Shown here piece after piece: positions 1 through 7,375 of a DNA stretch of 12,671 nt; the first letter of the stretch is position 1, and every line of letters begins with the position of its first letter. Under the pieces are notes generated by a model. The model was not told the origin of the DNA. It saw only the letters and a program-made list of their open reading frames with translations, and ran no database searches. Position numbers and translations under genes: made by a program. The stretch is from Planctomycetota bacterium (lineage in GTDB: Bacteria; Planctomycetota; Planctomycetia; Planctomycetales; Planctomycetaceae), in the NCBI GenBank assembly GCA_024278285.1, contig JAJRTM010000595.1, forward strand, positions 1 through 12,671, in the 5' to 3' direction.

Positions 1-74
1 ACCGCCAACAATTCAACCTTGCTCAGGCTGGCCATCACATCAATTTCAAGATTATCCCGCGATTCAGTTCCCAT
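1..74 (-). CDS. Possible 5' end of an unidentified gene, cut by the window edge
   Basis: An ATG at 74-72 opens a minus-strand frame that stays open to the window edge, giving about 24 residues beginning MGTESRDNLEIDVMASLSKV. The upstream frame is open for some ten codons before a stop. No clear Shine-Dalgarno sequence precedes the ATG. The direction matches ybeY and the HD gene, but about 390 bp of repeat-rich DNA separate it from ybeY. No family is recognisable. It may be a real gene start or a chance open frame. Confidence 0.3.
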   Translation of the reverse strand, partial: MGTESRDNLEIDVMASLSKVELLA

Positions 75-136
75 CAAAGAAAAATAACAGATCCCCCAAA
101 TCTACGCACTACCAATTTCTACACAATAGACAGCTA

Positions 137-267
137 CCTTTAGTGGTTGGGTGCCGCCAGGCACAAGATGAATGCGCCATGTGAGTTCGATTTAATTTGA
201 GATTCCAAGGATTTTGGAAACCACATGGCGCACGCGTCTTGTTGCTACGCAACCCAACCGCTAAAAG
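137..267. repeat. Long imperfect hairpin element (MITE/REP-like)
   Basis: The two ends are inverted copies of each other. CTTTAGTGGTTGGGT near 137-151 pairs with ACCCAACCGCTAAAAG near 252-267, and GCGCCATGTG at 174-183 pairs perfectly with CACATGGCGC at 222-231. Partly matching sequence lies between these arms, around an AT-rich loop of about 38 bp. No coding frame is seen. It looks like a palindromic intergenic repeat. Its origin and copy number cannot be judged from one window. Confidence 0.55.
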
Positions 268-335
268 CGGATGGGCTACCCAATTATTTTAATATTTCCT
301 GCCTGTTTAGCACAGCATTTCATCGATAAGAGCCT

Positions 336-453
336 AACTGGACAGCGCCAGGTTTTGTTTGGAGATTGATTGTAAATCGTGATATACATTGATGTTATTT
401 CCTCGTTCCCAAGCAGGAGCTTGGGAACGAGTTGAACCTGGCGCTGTCCAGCT
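336..453. repeat. Nested inverted-repeat element downstream of ybeY
   Basis: CTGGACAGCGCCAGGTT at 338-354 is matched perfectly by its reverse complement at 435-451. Inside lies a second perfect palindrome, CTCGTTCCCAAGC at 402-414 against GCTTGGGAACGAG at 419-431, with a 4-nt loop. The outer arm ends 15 bp after the ybeY stop, so the structure may shape the 3' end of that transcript. There is no T-run, so it is not a standard intrinsic terminator. With the 137-267 element it fills most of the 393-bp gene-free stretch at 75-467. Confidence 0.65.
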
Positions 454-467
454 AACCTACTTCCTGT

Positions 468-959
468 TTACTTCAGGTTGTTCCAGCGAGAGTCATTTGG
501 TTGAGGAGTAATATTGGAAGCGATGAGGATTTCTTTTTCTTTTTTTCGCATAAGGGTTTGGTCCTGCTCGTTTAAGTCATCATAGCCACACAGGTGAAGC
601 AGCGCGTGAATGAGATACAGCGATAATTCATTCACTTCCGTCCAGCCGACTGTTTCTGCGAGTTCTTTTGCCATCTCTGCAGAAATGACAATCTCTCCTT
701 CAAGCGATTGCTGTTCCGGGTTCTGTGAATCCTCATTCATCGGAAAAGTGATCACATCCGTCGGGAAATCGTGCTGAAGGAATTGAATATTGATTTCGTG
801 GATTGCCTTGTTATCAACAATCAGGATGTTAAGAGTTGCCCGATTTCTATTGAGCCGTTGCAGGATGTTTTTTATCAGGGCCAGGAAAAAATCTTGATCA
901 ATTGGAATGATGTTTTGGTTATTGATGATTTCGATTTGGAAATCGGTTGCTGGTTTCAT
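468..959 (-). CDS. ybeY: YbeY family endoribonuclease / rRNA maturation factor
   Basis: This cytosolic metal-dependent RNase family acts in 16S rRNA 3'-end maturation and ribosome quality control. The 163-aa length is usual. Residues 57-73 carry the conserved stretch around HDFPTDVITFP. EGEIVIS follows at 87-93, and the metal-binding signature HALLHLCGYDD spans 118-128. H118 and H122 match two canonical ligands. The third position, His in the E. coli enzyme, is Asp (D128) here. The ATG starts 3 nt after the stop of the upstream HD gene and has no strong Shine-Dalgarno sequence, so translation is probably coupled to that gene. A phoH / 7TM-HD / ybeY neighbourhood is common in bacteria and supports the call. 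Catalytic competence with the Asp ligand is not shown by the sequence. Confidence 0.93.
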   Translation of the reverse strand: MKPATDFQIEIINNQNIIPIDQDFFLALIKNILQRLNRNRATLNILIVDNKAIHEINIQFLQHDFPTDVITFPMNEDSQNPEQQSLEGEIVISAEMAKELAETVGWTEVNELSLYLIHALLHLCGYDDLNEQDQTLMRKKEKEILIASNITPQPNDSRWNNLK

Positions 960-962
960 CGA

Positions 963-3365
963 TCAGGCGGTTTTCTGCTCTTTTTGTTCCGGGTAAGTGA
1001 TTCTGCCATGATACATGCTGGTGAGTGATTTGATCAACGATTCTTCGATCTGATGAATTTCGCTCAGGCAAAGCGAGCATTCATCGAACTGACCATCGAG
1101 CAGTCGCTTCATGGTCAGTTCATGAACGAGGTGTTTGATGCGGGCCGGGGTTGGTTCGCTGAGCGTTCGGCTGGCAGATTCAACACAATCGGCAAGCATC
1201 ATAATTCCTGCTTCCCGCGTTTGTGGCTTGGGGCCGGGATAGCGGAAGGCTGATTCTTCGACATCGAGTTTGCGTTCCGGTTCTGCATCTGCTTTTTTGT
1301 TGGCTGCATGATAGAAGTATTCAACCAGTGTGGTTCCATGATGCTGTTCGATGAAATTGATCAAGGCTTGTGGTAAATGAAATTCTTCTGCCAGTTCGAC
1401 ACCATCTTTAACGTGACCGATAATAATAAGTGTACTCATCGCCGGGGCGAGGGAATCGTGACGATTAGGTGCGCCCGCGATGCGGTTTTCGATAAAGTAT
1501 TCTGCTTTGGGGATCTTGCCGACATCGTGAAAGTAGGCCCCGACTCGTACGAGTAAACTATCAGCACCAATCTTTTTGGCGGCTGCTTCTGCAATCGTCG
1601 CCATCGCAACCGAATGATTGTAAGTTCCTGGTGCTCGACGGATTAGTTCTTGCAGCAACGGATGTGACGGATCGCCGGTTTCCAGCAGGCTGATTCCGGT
1701 CACCACTCCAAAAGTAGATTCAATAAAAGGTAAACTGCCTGCAACAATAAAGCCTGCCATAATACACCAGCCCGCATTTTTCAGGCAATTTTGTAGTAGT
1801 GCCATATCCCACCAGTGATTGATGCTGGGGGAAGGATAAATCAAAATTTCCATTCCCCAGGTAACGAACAGGCAAACCACCGCAGCTAAAAAACCAGCAC
1901 GAATAATTGTAGAACGTGACTGTACATGTTTCAAAAAGATGACTGATGTAGAAGCAGAAGCGAGCATGACCGAAAACTGTGAGATATCCATCAGTGTCGC
2001 GATGCTGATCATTAAGCTAAGCATGAAGGCAGTCACAATGGCCATACGCTGGTTGTAGGCGACCGACATAATCATTGTCGTTGCGACCACAATCGCAACT
2101 TCTGCCCGCATCGGATCGAACGAAACAGCACGGCCCAGTGCAGAAGCAAAAATAAGTACTCCATAATAAATAACCAAACGCGGCCACTGGTTGATGACAC
2201 GTGGTTCATTCATCGCCAAAAACCACATGTTGAGCGCCAGCAAAGTGCTGATGAGAACAAGAATAATGACCATGCGAGCCAATCTCGCCTGCCAGGGGAA
2301 CTGCGCCAACGAGGCGTGATACTCTGCTTCCAAAATTGAAAGCAAACCCGCATCGATCACTCCATCAGGCGGGATTAACTCTTCTCCACGCGAGATATGA
2401 TTGTAAGCTGGCTCAACCTGGGACCGTGCTTTTTCGATAGCATTTTTTGTTGCCACCTGATCGTAAGTGAGCGATGACTGGCATTGACTGCGCAACCAGC
2501 GTTCAAGAGGCTTACGGATGGTGACCAGCGTCGGGAAATCTCCCCATCGCTGGCCCAGCAGTCCCGCATCGTTGAGCAAATCGCTGAGCATGACATCGGG
2601 AAGATGTGTGGCAATCCATTGTTGTTTATCTGCAAGAGGATCTTCCAGCGGGATGACTGCTTCTTTATCGAAAATTGCGAGTGTGGCGTCGACGCTGATT
2701 TTACGATATTTGATTTCTTCTGGATCGGCAATTCCTGTTGGCAGAATGGGGGCGATTAATTGACGGAACTCTTCGACAATCGTTGAGATATGGGTTTCGG
2801 ATTGCTCGACATCCAACGGGGTGATGACCTGTTTCAATTGCTGGAAATCAAATTCAATATTATTACCTGCTTCAGCGGTCAGGCTTCCTTTTTTGGTTCC
2901 CATTATTTCCAGTTGGGAAGAATCTTCATTGCTGATCAACCCAAATGCCTTGCGGACATCTTTGGAAAGTTCTTTGTAGTTACCAGCCTCTGCGATGCTC
3001 CCCAACGCTCCGCGGAGTTGATCAGGAAGTTGAGAAATGATTTTTTGATCGTTGCGGAAAATGGAGGGAACCTGGCGTATCTTCTCTTCAATCGCCCGCC
3101 TGGTTTCAAATTCATCGATAACCTGAAATTCCATTTTTGCAGAAAGGCCATCTGCAAAACGCTCGCCGATTCGATGATTGAACGGAAACGTCCAACCCTG
3201 TAAGCCAATAAGAATTCCAATGGAAGCAACAATCCCGATGGAAAATCGCAGCCATCGGTCACGCTTCATTTGCAAAGAGTCCTGCCTGCTTGCTCCACCA
3301 GCATACGAACGAGAACCGTTAGTACGTGAAACACGAGATCGCTTTGTGGAACCAAAGAGCTTCAT
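963..3365 (-). CDS. PgpH-type 7TM-HD membrane phosphohydrolase
   Basis: This is a probable membrane-bound cyclic-di-AMP phosphodiesterase of the PgpH family. Numbering is from a TTG at 3389; the first ATG, chosen here, is residue 9 at 3365, giving 800 aa. Neither start has a good Shine-Dalgarno sequence. Layout: a basic N-terminus, one membrane helix near 47-65, a long extracytoplasmic 7TMR-HDED region at about 70-365, a helix bundle at about 371-556, and a cytoplasmic HD domain at about 585-790. The HD metal residues are visible: H592 in TYNHS, H621-D622 in YFHDVGK, H659, H683/H684 and D734. FIENR after the HD motif is typical of the family. It lies between phoH and ybeY and is nearly fused to the latter, as in Firmicutes. 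The substrate is inferred from the family. Confidence 0.9.
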   Translation of the reverse strand: MKLFGSTKRSRVSRTNGSRSYAGGASRQDSLQMKRDRWLRFSIGIVASIGILIGLQGWTFPFNHRIGERFADGLSAKMEFQVIDEFETRRAIEEKIRQVPSIFRNDQKIISQLPDQLRGALGSIAEAGNYKELSKDVRKAFGLISNEDSSQLEIMGTKKGSLTAEAGNNIEFDFQQLKQVITPLDVEQSETHISTIVEEFRQLIAPILPTGIADPEEIKYRKISVDATLAIFDKEAVIPLEDPLADKQQWIATHLPDVMLSDLLNDAGLLGQRWGDFPTLVTIRKPLERWLRSQCQSSLTYDQVATKNAIEKARSQVEPAYNHISRGEELIPPDGVIDAGLLSILEAEYHASLAQFPWQARLARMVIILVLISTLLALNMWFLAMNEPRVINQWPRLVIYYGVLIFASALGRAVSFDPMRAEVAIVVATTMIMSVAYNQRMAIVTAFMLSLMISIATLMDISQFSVMLASASTSVIFLKHVQSRSTIIRAGFLAAVVCLFVTWGMEILIYPSPSINHWWDMALLQNCLKNAGWCIMAGFIVAGSLPFIESTFGVVTGISLLETGDPSHPLLQELIRRAPGTYNHSVAMATIAEAAAKKIGADSLLVRVGAYFHDVGKIPKAEYFIENRIAGAPNRHDSLAPAMSTLIIIGHVKDGVELAEEFHLPQALINFIEQHHGTTLVEYFYHAANKKADAEPERKLDVEESAFRYPGPKPQTREAGIMMLADCVESASRTLSEPTPARIKHLVHELTMKRLLDGQFDECSLCLSEIHQIEESLIKSLTSMYHGRITYPEQKEQKTA

Positions 3366-3438
3366 ATTGTTGTTGTATCGCTTAAACAATTACTGTCTGG
3401 TTTTATCTGTTTTTTTGGCCAAAGGCCTCTTTTACCAT

Positions 3439-3528
3439 AGCCTGGGGCAACGCCCCAGGTGAAATTGTTTGATTGTTTTTTTTGGCTGAAAGCCATAATT
3501 AATGCCTTTGTTTATGGCCTTCAGCCAA
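3439..3528. repeat. Two adjacent palindromic repeats in the phoH-HD gap
   Basis: CCTGGGGC at 3441-3448 and GCCCCAGG at 3452-3459 form a perfect 8-bp stem with a 3-nt loop. A second inverted pair, TTGGCTGAAAGCCATAA at 3482-3498 against TTATGGCCTTCAGCCAA at 3512-3528, has one mismatch in 17. Both lie in the untranslated stretch between phoH and the HD gene, and they fill much of the 341 bp at 3366-3706. A weaker hairpin is at 3569-3584. They look like dispersed intergenic repeats. An effect on read-through into the HD gene is possible but not shown. Confidence 0.6.
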
Positions 3529-3654
3529 GAAAATAGAACATCAAGGTTACGACAGTTATTATTTGAGTGACCGCTAAAGTGGTCGAGATACTCTGTTATT
3601 TCAAGGCAAGCCTGCAATAGTACATCTTATTAATCTTTATATTACTAACGGTAA

Positions 3655-3679
3655 AATATTGCGAACGGCTCGCAAATTA
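3655..3679 (-). terminator. Terminator-like hairpin after phoH
   Basis: On the minus strand, about 30 nt past the phoH stop, TTGCGA and TCGCAA form a 6-bp stem around a 5-nt loop (3659-3675). Further A/T pairs extend it, and TATTTTACC follows. The U-tract is weak. It may partly separate phoH transcription from the HD-ybeY pair. Confidence 0.4.
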
Positions 3680-3706
3680 TAGAAAAACAGTGTTTGGTTA
3701 CGGCTA

Positions 3707-5032
3707 TCAGAATGAACCAGCCGTGCTGGGTTTTGTTTGATCGTCGTAGGCTTGCACGATATCTCGAACAAGTCGATGCCGAACGATGTCGCGACCATCA
3801 AGCTTCAGCGACGTTGCTCCTCGAATTCCCTTTAGTCGTTTCATCGCGTCAGTTAATCCTGAAGTGACGTGAGTGGGCAAGTCGTTTTGTGTTTCGTCTC
3901 CGGTGACAATCACTTTTGAACCTGTCCCCATACGAGTCAGGAACATTTTCATTTGTGTGATTGTCGTATTCTGCGCTTCATCAAGAATCATAAACGTATC
4001 GTTCAACGTTCTTCCCCGCATAAAAGCGAGTGGAACAATTTCGATGACATCGTGTTCCATATATTTTTCAACCTGTTCATAGTCGACCATATCGCGCAGG
4101 GCGTCAAGTAAGGGACGTAGAAAGGGGTTCACTTTTGCCAACATGTCCCCAGGCAGAAAACCTAATTTTTCCCCAGCTTCGACAGCCGGCCTGACCAATA
4201 CAATTTTACGGACAATTTCTTTCTGCAAACAATACAGCGCCATCGCTACTGCCAGATAAGTTTTTCCAGATCCAGCCGGCCCAGAGCAAAAGACGAGATC
4301 ATTTCTTTCAATCGCCTGTAGATATCTTGCCTGTCCATGACTACGTGGCTGTACCGACATCGGCGAACAGGTTTTGAATTTGGCTGGTGCAGGTGCTTCC
4401 TGCAAAGCAGTTTTCTCAGTACTCTTTTCTCGTTTAACAAGTTTCTTGCGTGATGGTTTCTTTCGAATAATAACGGAAGGAGTTTCTTCTTTTTCTTCGA
4501 CCGGTGTTTCTGTTAACTCAGCTTCAGCTTGTACCGTTTCTGTTTGCTCTACTGAATCTGTTTGCTCTACTGAGTCTGAATTTTTCGAAACAACCTCATC
4601 TACTGGCTTCTCAATTTCTGCTTCCTCAGGCGAAATGGGAGACTTTTTTACTGCTGATTTTATTACAGGGATCGTTTTACCAGTACTTTTGAAGCCGACA
4701 ACCTCTTCTATGTATTCATCTAATGATGAAGAATCGGGCTGATGAAATTTTGATGAGAGAGCAGATTCAATAATATTACCGACCACAGCCTTATCGATGG
4801 GGAGATTATTCATCAGACGATTCTGCATCGCTTCAATCACATCAGAGGCAATTTTTACTTCAGCCGGTTCCCCGGTGAGAAGTATTTTGCCACTACGCGA
4901 AAGAATTCGAACAGGGATCGCCTCAACAATTTGCTTCAGGTTTGCATCTTGAACGCCAATCAGTGACTGTAAAAGATGGGGAGTTGCAGCCTCAAATGTA
5001 CGTGTGACATGTCCGCTTGTTGTTGTACTCAC
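3707..5032 (-). CDS. phoH: PhoH family ATPase (YbeZ-like) with long charged linker
   Basis: This cytosolic P-loop NTPase/helicase-like protein is linked to RNA metabolism and often works with YbeY. Residues 13-93 form the N-terminal KH-like region. The PhoH ATPase core runs from about 225 to 430, with Walker A GPAGSGKT at 251-258, Walker B FMILDEAQ at 347-354, and the family segments LVRPAVEAGEKLGFLPGD (278-296) and TGDETQ (377-382). It starts at GTG because an in-frame TGA lies two codons upstream and no other start is near. At 441 aa it is about 100 residues longer than usual. The excess is a Lys/Glu/Thr/Ser-rich linker at about 94-225, including a recent-looking SVEQTD duplication. A hairpin lies in its presumed leader. 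Confidence 0.93.
   Translation of the reverse strand: MSTTTSGHVTRTFEAATPHLLQSLIGVQDANLKQIVEAIPVRILSRSGKILLTGEPAEVKIASDVIEAMQNRLMNNLPIDKAVVGNIIESALSSKFHQPDSSSLDEYIEEVVGFKSTGKTIPVIKSAVKKSPISPEEAEIEKPVDEVVSKNSDSVEQTDSVEQTETVQAEAELTETPVEEKEETPSVIIRKKPSRKKLVKREKSTEKTALQEAPAPAKFKTCSPMSVQPRSHGQARYLQAIERNDLVFCSGPAGSGKTYLAVAMALYCLQKEIVRKIVLVRPAVEAGEKLGFLPGDMLAKVNPFLRPLLDALRDMVDYEQVEKYMEHDVIEIVPLAFMRGRTLNDTFMILDEAQNTTITQMKMFLTRMGTGSKVIVTGDETQNDLPTHVTSGLTDAMKRLKGIRGATSLKLDGRDIVRHRLVRDIVQAYDDQTKPSTAGSF
4539..4574. repeat. 18-bp tandem duplication inside phoH
   Basis: Two adjacent 18-bp units, 4539-4556 and 4557-4574, differ by one base. They encode the repeated SVEQTD/SVEQTE segment of the PhoH linker. 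The repeat keeps the frame, so it lengthens a probably disordered region without breaking the gene. Confidence 0.8.
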
Positions 5033-5046
5033 ATTTCACTTTCTAT

Positions 5047-5093
5047 AGAGATCGGTTGATAGAAGACATCTTCTTCGTTCGATCAACCTCTCT
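5047..5093 (-). promoter_or_regulatory. Hairpin in the presumed phoH leader
   Basis: GGTTGAT at 5054-5060 pairs with ATCAACC at 5082-5088. An inner stem, AGAAG at 5061-5065 with CTTCT at 5070-5074, closes on a 4-nt loop and leaves a 7-nt bulge. The structure ends about 20 nt before the phoH GTG and could affect translation or RNA stability. It matches no riboswitch class known to me. Confidence 0.35.
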
Positions 5094-5220
5094 GCCAAGC
5101 TGTTCACCACAGTTCCAAATGTAGAAAACAGCTAAGTTGAAACAGCCTCACATTGCCTGATACGCATTTTACCTCATCCAGTCATTTTGCAAGCTTTTTT
5201 ATGCTGCATTACGAATATGT

Positions 5221-5360
5221 TTGCAATCCCGCCCTCCACATTCAAGCCAGCATGCAGGTTATGCCGATTTTGACGGTAGCGGCAATTGTCCTGATTCCAT
5301 TGTAAGAATCAGAGGGCAAGTGGACGCATGGCTACTTTTTATTCGCCTAAAGGGCGGGGA
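5221..5360. other. Structured intergenic segment between phoH and the AAA ATPase
   Basis: Within the 475-bp divergent gap (5033-5507), CCCGCCCT at 5228-5235 is the reverse complement of AGGGCGGG at 5351-5358. Nested inside, CTGATTC at 5291-5297 pairs with GAATCAG at 5306-5312, and the flanking bases extend the stem with a bulge. This may be a structured leader or a small RNA, or simply another intergenic repeat. No convincing gene is seen in the rest of the gap, and the promoters of the two flanking genes must lie there. Confidence 0.3.
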
Positions 5361-5507
5361 GAGTAGCGTGGTACGAAATAAAGTTTGCCGTAACAGGCGA
5401 TATACAAAGAGGTTACAGGTTTAAGTGTTAGTTCAGTAGGCAAATTCTTCATGCTGAAATGAACGCCTTTGCCCATCTGACATTTTCGATTCAGGGATGT
5501 TCGTCGA

Positions 5508-7295
5508 ATGTATCAAAAATTCTTTCAATTTACGCGAAGTGTATTCTCTGCCGCACCAGACTCTGCACTATTGTATTCCACTCCTGCAATAGAACGGACG
5601 TTACAAGCTCTGGAGCAGACACTCACTCAGGGGGAAGGAATCGGTTTGCTGACTGCTCCTGCGGGGGTAGGGAAAACACTCATTTGCAAAGTAATTCGCG
5701 ACCGTCTTGCCAGCCATTGTACTTTGTGTGCAGGCAATGAAGACAATTTTACAGATTCCGACAATCACTTGGAGGAGGCTGCACCTTCTGAAGGCCCATT
5801 CCCTGTGCTGCTGTTGCAATCTCAATTTCCAACACGCAGTTCGTTGTTGCAGACGATATTATTTGAATTGAATCGTCCATATGCCCGGATGTCGGAACAG
5901 GAACTCCGCCTGGAATTAATTTCTTATGGACGAGACTTGGCTCAAAAGCATCACGGCATTGCAATTATTGTTGATGAAGCACACCTGCTTGGCGAGCATA
6001 TTCTGGAAGAACTTCGCGGGTTAACGAATTACATGTTTTGTGCTGATCCCATTTTCCGTGTCGTCCTTTCCGGGCAACTCGCACTGGAAGAAACATTGAC
6101 GAGCCGATCTTTGGAAGCTGTCAATCAAAGGTTAAGTTGTCACGTAACACTGGAAACGCTGACCAGGCAGGAATCGATTGAATATATCGAAACTCGAATT
6201 CAAGGTTGTGGGGCGAATTGCAGCGATGTCTTCACACCTGAAGCTCTGGATTTAATCGTCCGTGCATCGGATGGGTTGCCCCGCTGTTTGAATCAACTTT
6301 GTGATCATACCTGCCTGCTTGCCTCTTTGGCGGGAACAAAGCCGGCTGGCGAATCTCATGTTCGCGAAGCTCTCGACGATTTAGTGAAGCTTCCGTTGCA
6401 TTGGAATATCCCGCAAGCACGTTTAGATCCGGTCAGTGAACTGAACGGTTCAAGTGACTCTTGTGAGAACTGCGGAGATTGTGAAGACAACTGCAACAAG
6501 GCGAGTGCTGAATCTGTCATCGAGATAGTTTCAGAAGAAGAACATGTCATTGAAACATCGTCTGTGCAAGTAACACAAAATGCAGAAGAGGCATCTGATC
6601 TTTCAGGGTCAGCATCTGTTTTTGAAATCGGTGGACCTGCTTCTTCAGAATCTGAAACGCCTTCTTTTGGTTCTGAAAGTGAGACCTGGAAGGAGCCAGC
6701 GACGGATTTTGATCAAGTAGAAGATGGATTCGACAAAGTCGCCTTTGAGCAGGGATTGGAAGAAGACCCTGCCGATGCCGAGCAGCTTGGTCAATTAGAA
6801 ATAGGGGCCACTCCAGATATTATTGATGAGATTGAAGCAGATATTGCTCCAGAAGAGACTGTTGAACAGTCTGTGGAGGAAGGATTGCAGAAAGCCGAAT
6901 CTGCAATCGAAGAAATTATTGAGAGCGAATTTACCGAATCAGCAATAGAAACAGTGTCGATCACTCCTGCCCAAAGACAGGATCTTGCAGAAAGCCTGCT
7001 CAGTGGAATTGCTGTTCCAGCTCATGCAGAATCCTGTTTGGAAGAACCGAGAGATGAGCAACCGAGAGAAGAAGAAGTACAGGATCGCTATGCCGCATTA
7101 GATGCCCGTCGTCTGGGGCAACTTTCAGATGTTGCCAGTATCGAGCAATCCGTTTTAGAACTGACAGCAGAACTGTCAGTTGCAATTGGCGAAGCAGATG
7201 GAGACATCATCCCGAACCCGGAAGACATCATCATCACCGCTAGTGAATCTTTTCCTGAAGAGGAAGCCGAGTACGATATTGTCGAGCCTGAATAG
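5508..7295 (+). CDS. ExeA/MshM-like AAA+ ATPase with acidic tail and Cys cluster
   Basis: Residues 1-300 form a DNA-transposition/secretion type AAA+ ATPase like ExeA and MshM. The N-terminal MYQKFF...F..SP-like segment is followed by Walker A APAGVGKT (50-57), Walker B IIVDEAH (153-159), sensor-1-like VVLSGQ (185-190) and a conserved QRLS arginine at R208. The lid region carries SDGLPRCLNQLCD (254-266). Residues 300-595 have no known fold and are rich in Glu, Asp and Ser, so probably disordered. At its start C319, C322, C325 and C329 form CxxCxxCxxxC. No peptidoglycan-binding or membrane segment is visible, unlike ExeA. The ATG follows AGGGA by 10 nt. No secretion or pilus genes are nearby, so its partner is unknown. 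It is transcribed away from phoH and appears to stand alone. Confidence 0.85.
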   Translation: MYQKFFQFTRSVFSAAPDSALLYSTPAIERTLQALEQTLTQGEGIGLLTAPAGVGKTLICKVIRDRLASHCTLCAGNEDNFTDSDNHLEEAAPSEGPFPVLLLQSQFPTRSSLLQTILFELNRPYARMSEQELRLELISYGRDLAQKHHGIAIIVDEAHLLGEHILEELRGLTNYMFCADPIFRVVLSGQLALEETLTSRSLEAVNQRLSCHVTLETLTRQESIEYIETRIQGCGANCSDVFTPEALDLIVRASDGLPRCLNQLCDHTCLLASLAGTKPAGESHVREALDDLVKLPLHWNIPQARLDPVSELNGSSDSCENCGDCEDNCNKASAESVIEIVSEEEHVIETSSVQVTQNAEEASDLSGSASVFEIGGPASSESETPSFGSESETWKEPATDFDQVEDGFDKVAFEQGLEEDPADAEQLGQLEIGATPDIIDEIEADIAPEETVEQSVEEGLQKAESAIEEIIESEFTESAIETVSITPAQRQDLAESLLSGIAVPAHAESCLEEPRDEQPREEEVQDRYAALDARRLGQLSDVASIEQSVLELTAELSVAIGEADGDIIPNPEDIIITASESFPEEEAEYDIVEPE

Positions 7296-7296
7296 C

Positions 7297-7323
7297 AGGC
7301 AATCAAGGTATCTTGAATTGCCT
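7297..7323 (+). terminator. Possible terminator after the AAA ATPase gene
   Basis: Just after the stop, GGCAATCAAG pairs with CTTGAATTGCC across a 4-nt loop, with one bulged base and some further outer pairing. No T-run follows, so intrinsic termination is uncertain. Confidence 0.35.
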
Positions 7324-7352
7324 CTGCTATGATCTATCTGCCATCTCGTTGC

Positions 7353-7375
7353 GTGCCACGGCTCTGTGAGCCGTG
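7353..7375. repeat. Solitary REP hairpin
   Basis: CACGGCTC-TGT-GAGCCGTG at 7357-7375 is a perfect 8-bp stem with a 3-nt loop. With the preceding GTGC it matches the arm of the BIME elements that flank the RAYT gene. It lies 57 bp after the AAA ATPase stop. No inverted partner is seen nearby. The rest of the 431-bp gap at 7296-7726 holds a possible degraded repeat near 7434-7458 and no convincing gene. Confidence 0.75.

Noticed and set aside
771..1253. Plus-strand open frames across ybeY and the HD gene
   Set aside because: They are antisense shadows of strongly supported minus-strand genes and show no family features.
2375..3262. Several overlapping open frames on both strands within the HD gene
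   Set aside because: All fall inside the 7TM-HD coding region, in other frames, with no ribosome sites or recognisable motifs.
3432..3617. 61-codon minus-strand frame in the phoH-HD gap
   Set aside because: It runs through palindromic repeats, has no ribosome site and resembles no protein.
5221..5424. 67-codon plus-strand frame before the ATPase gene
   Set aside because: It has no ribosome site, its composition is unlike a protein, and it overlaps inverted repeats.
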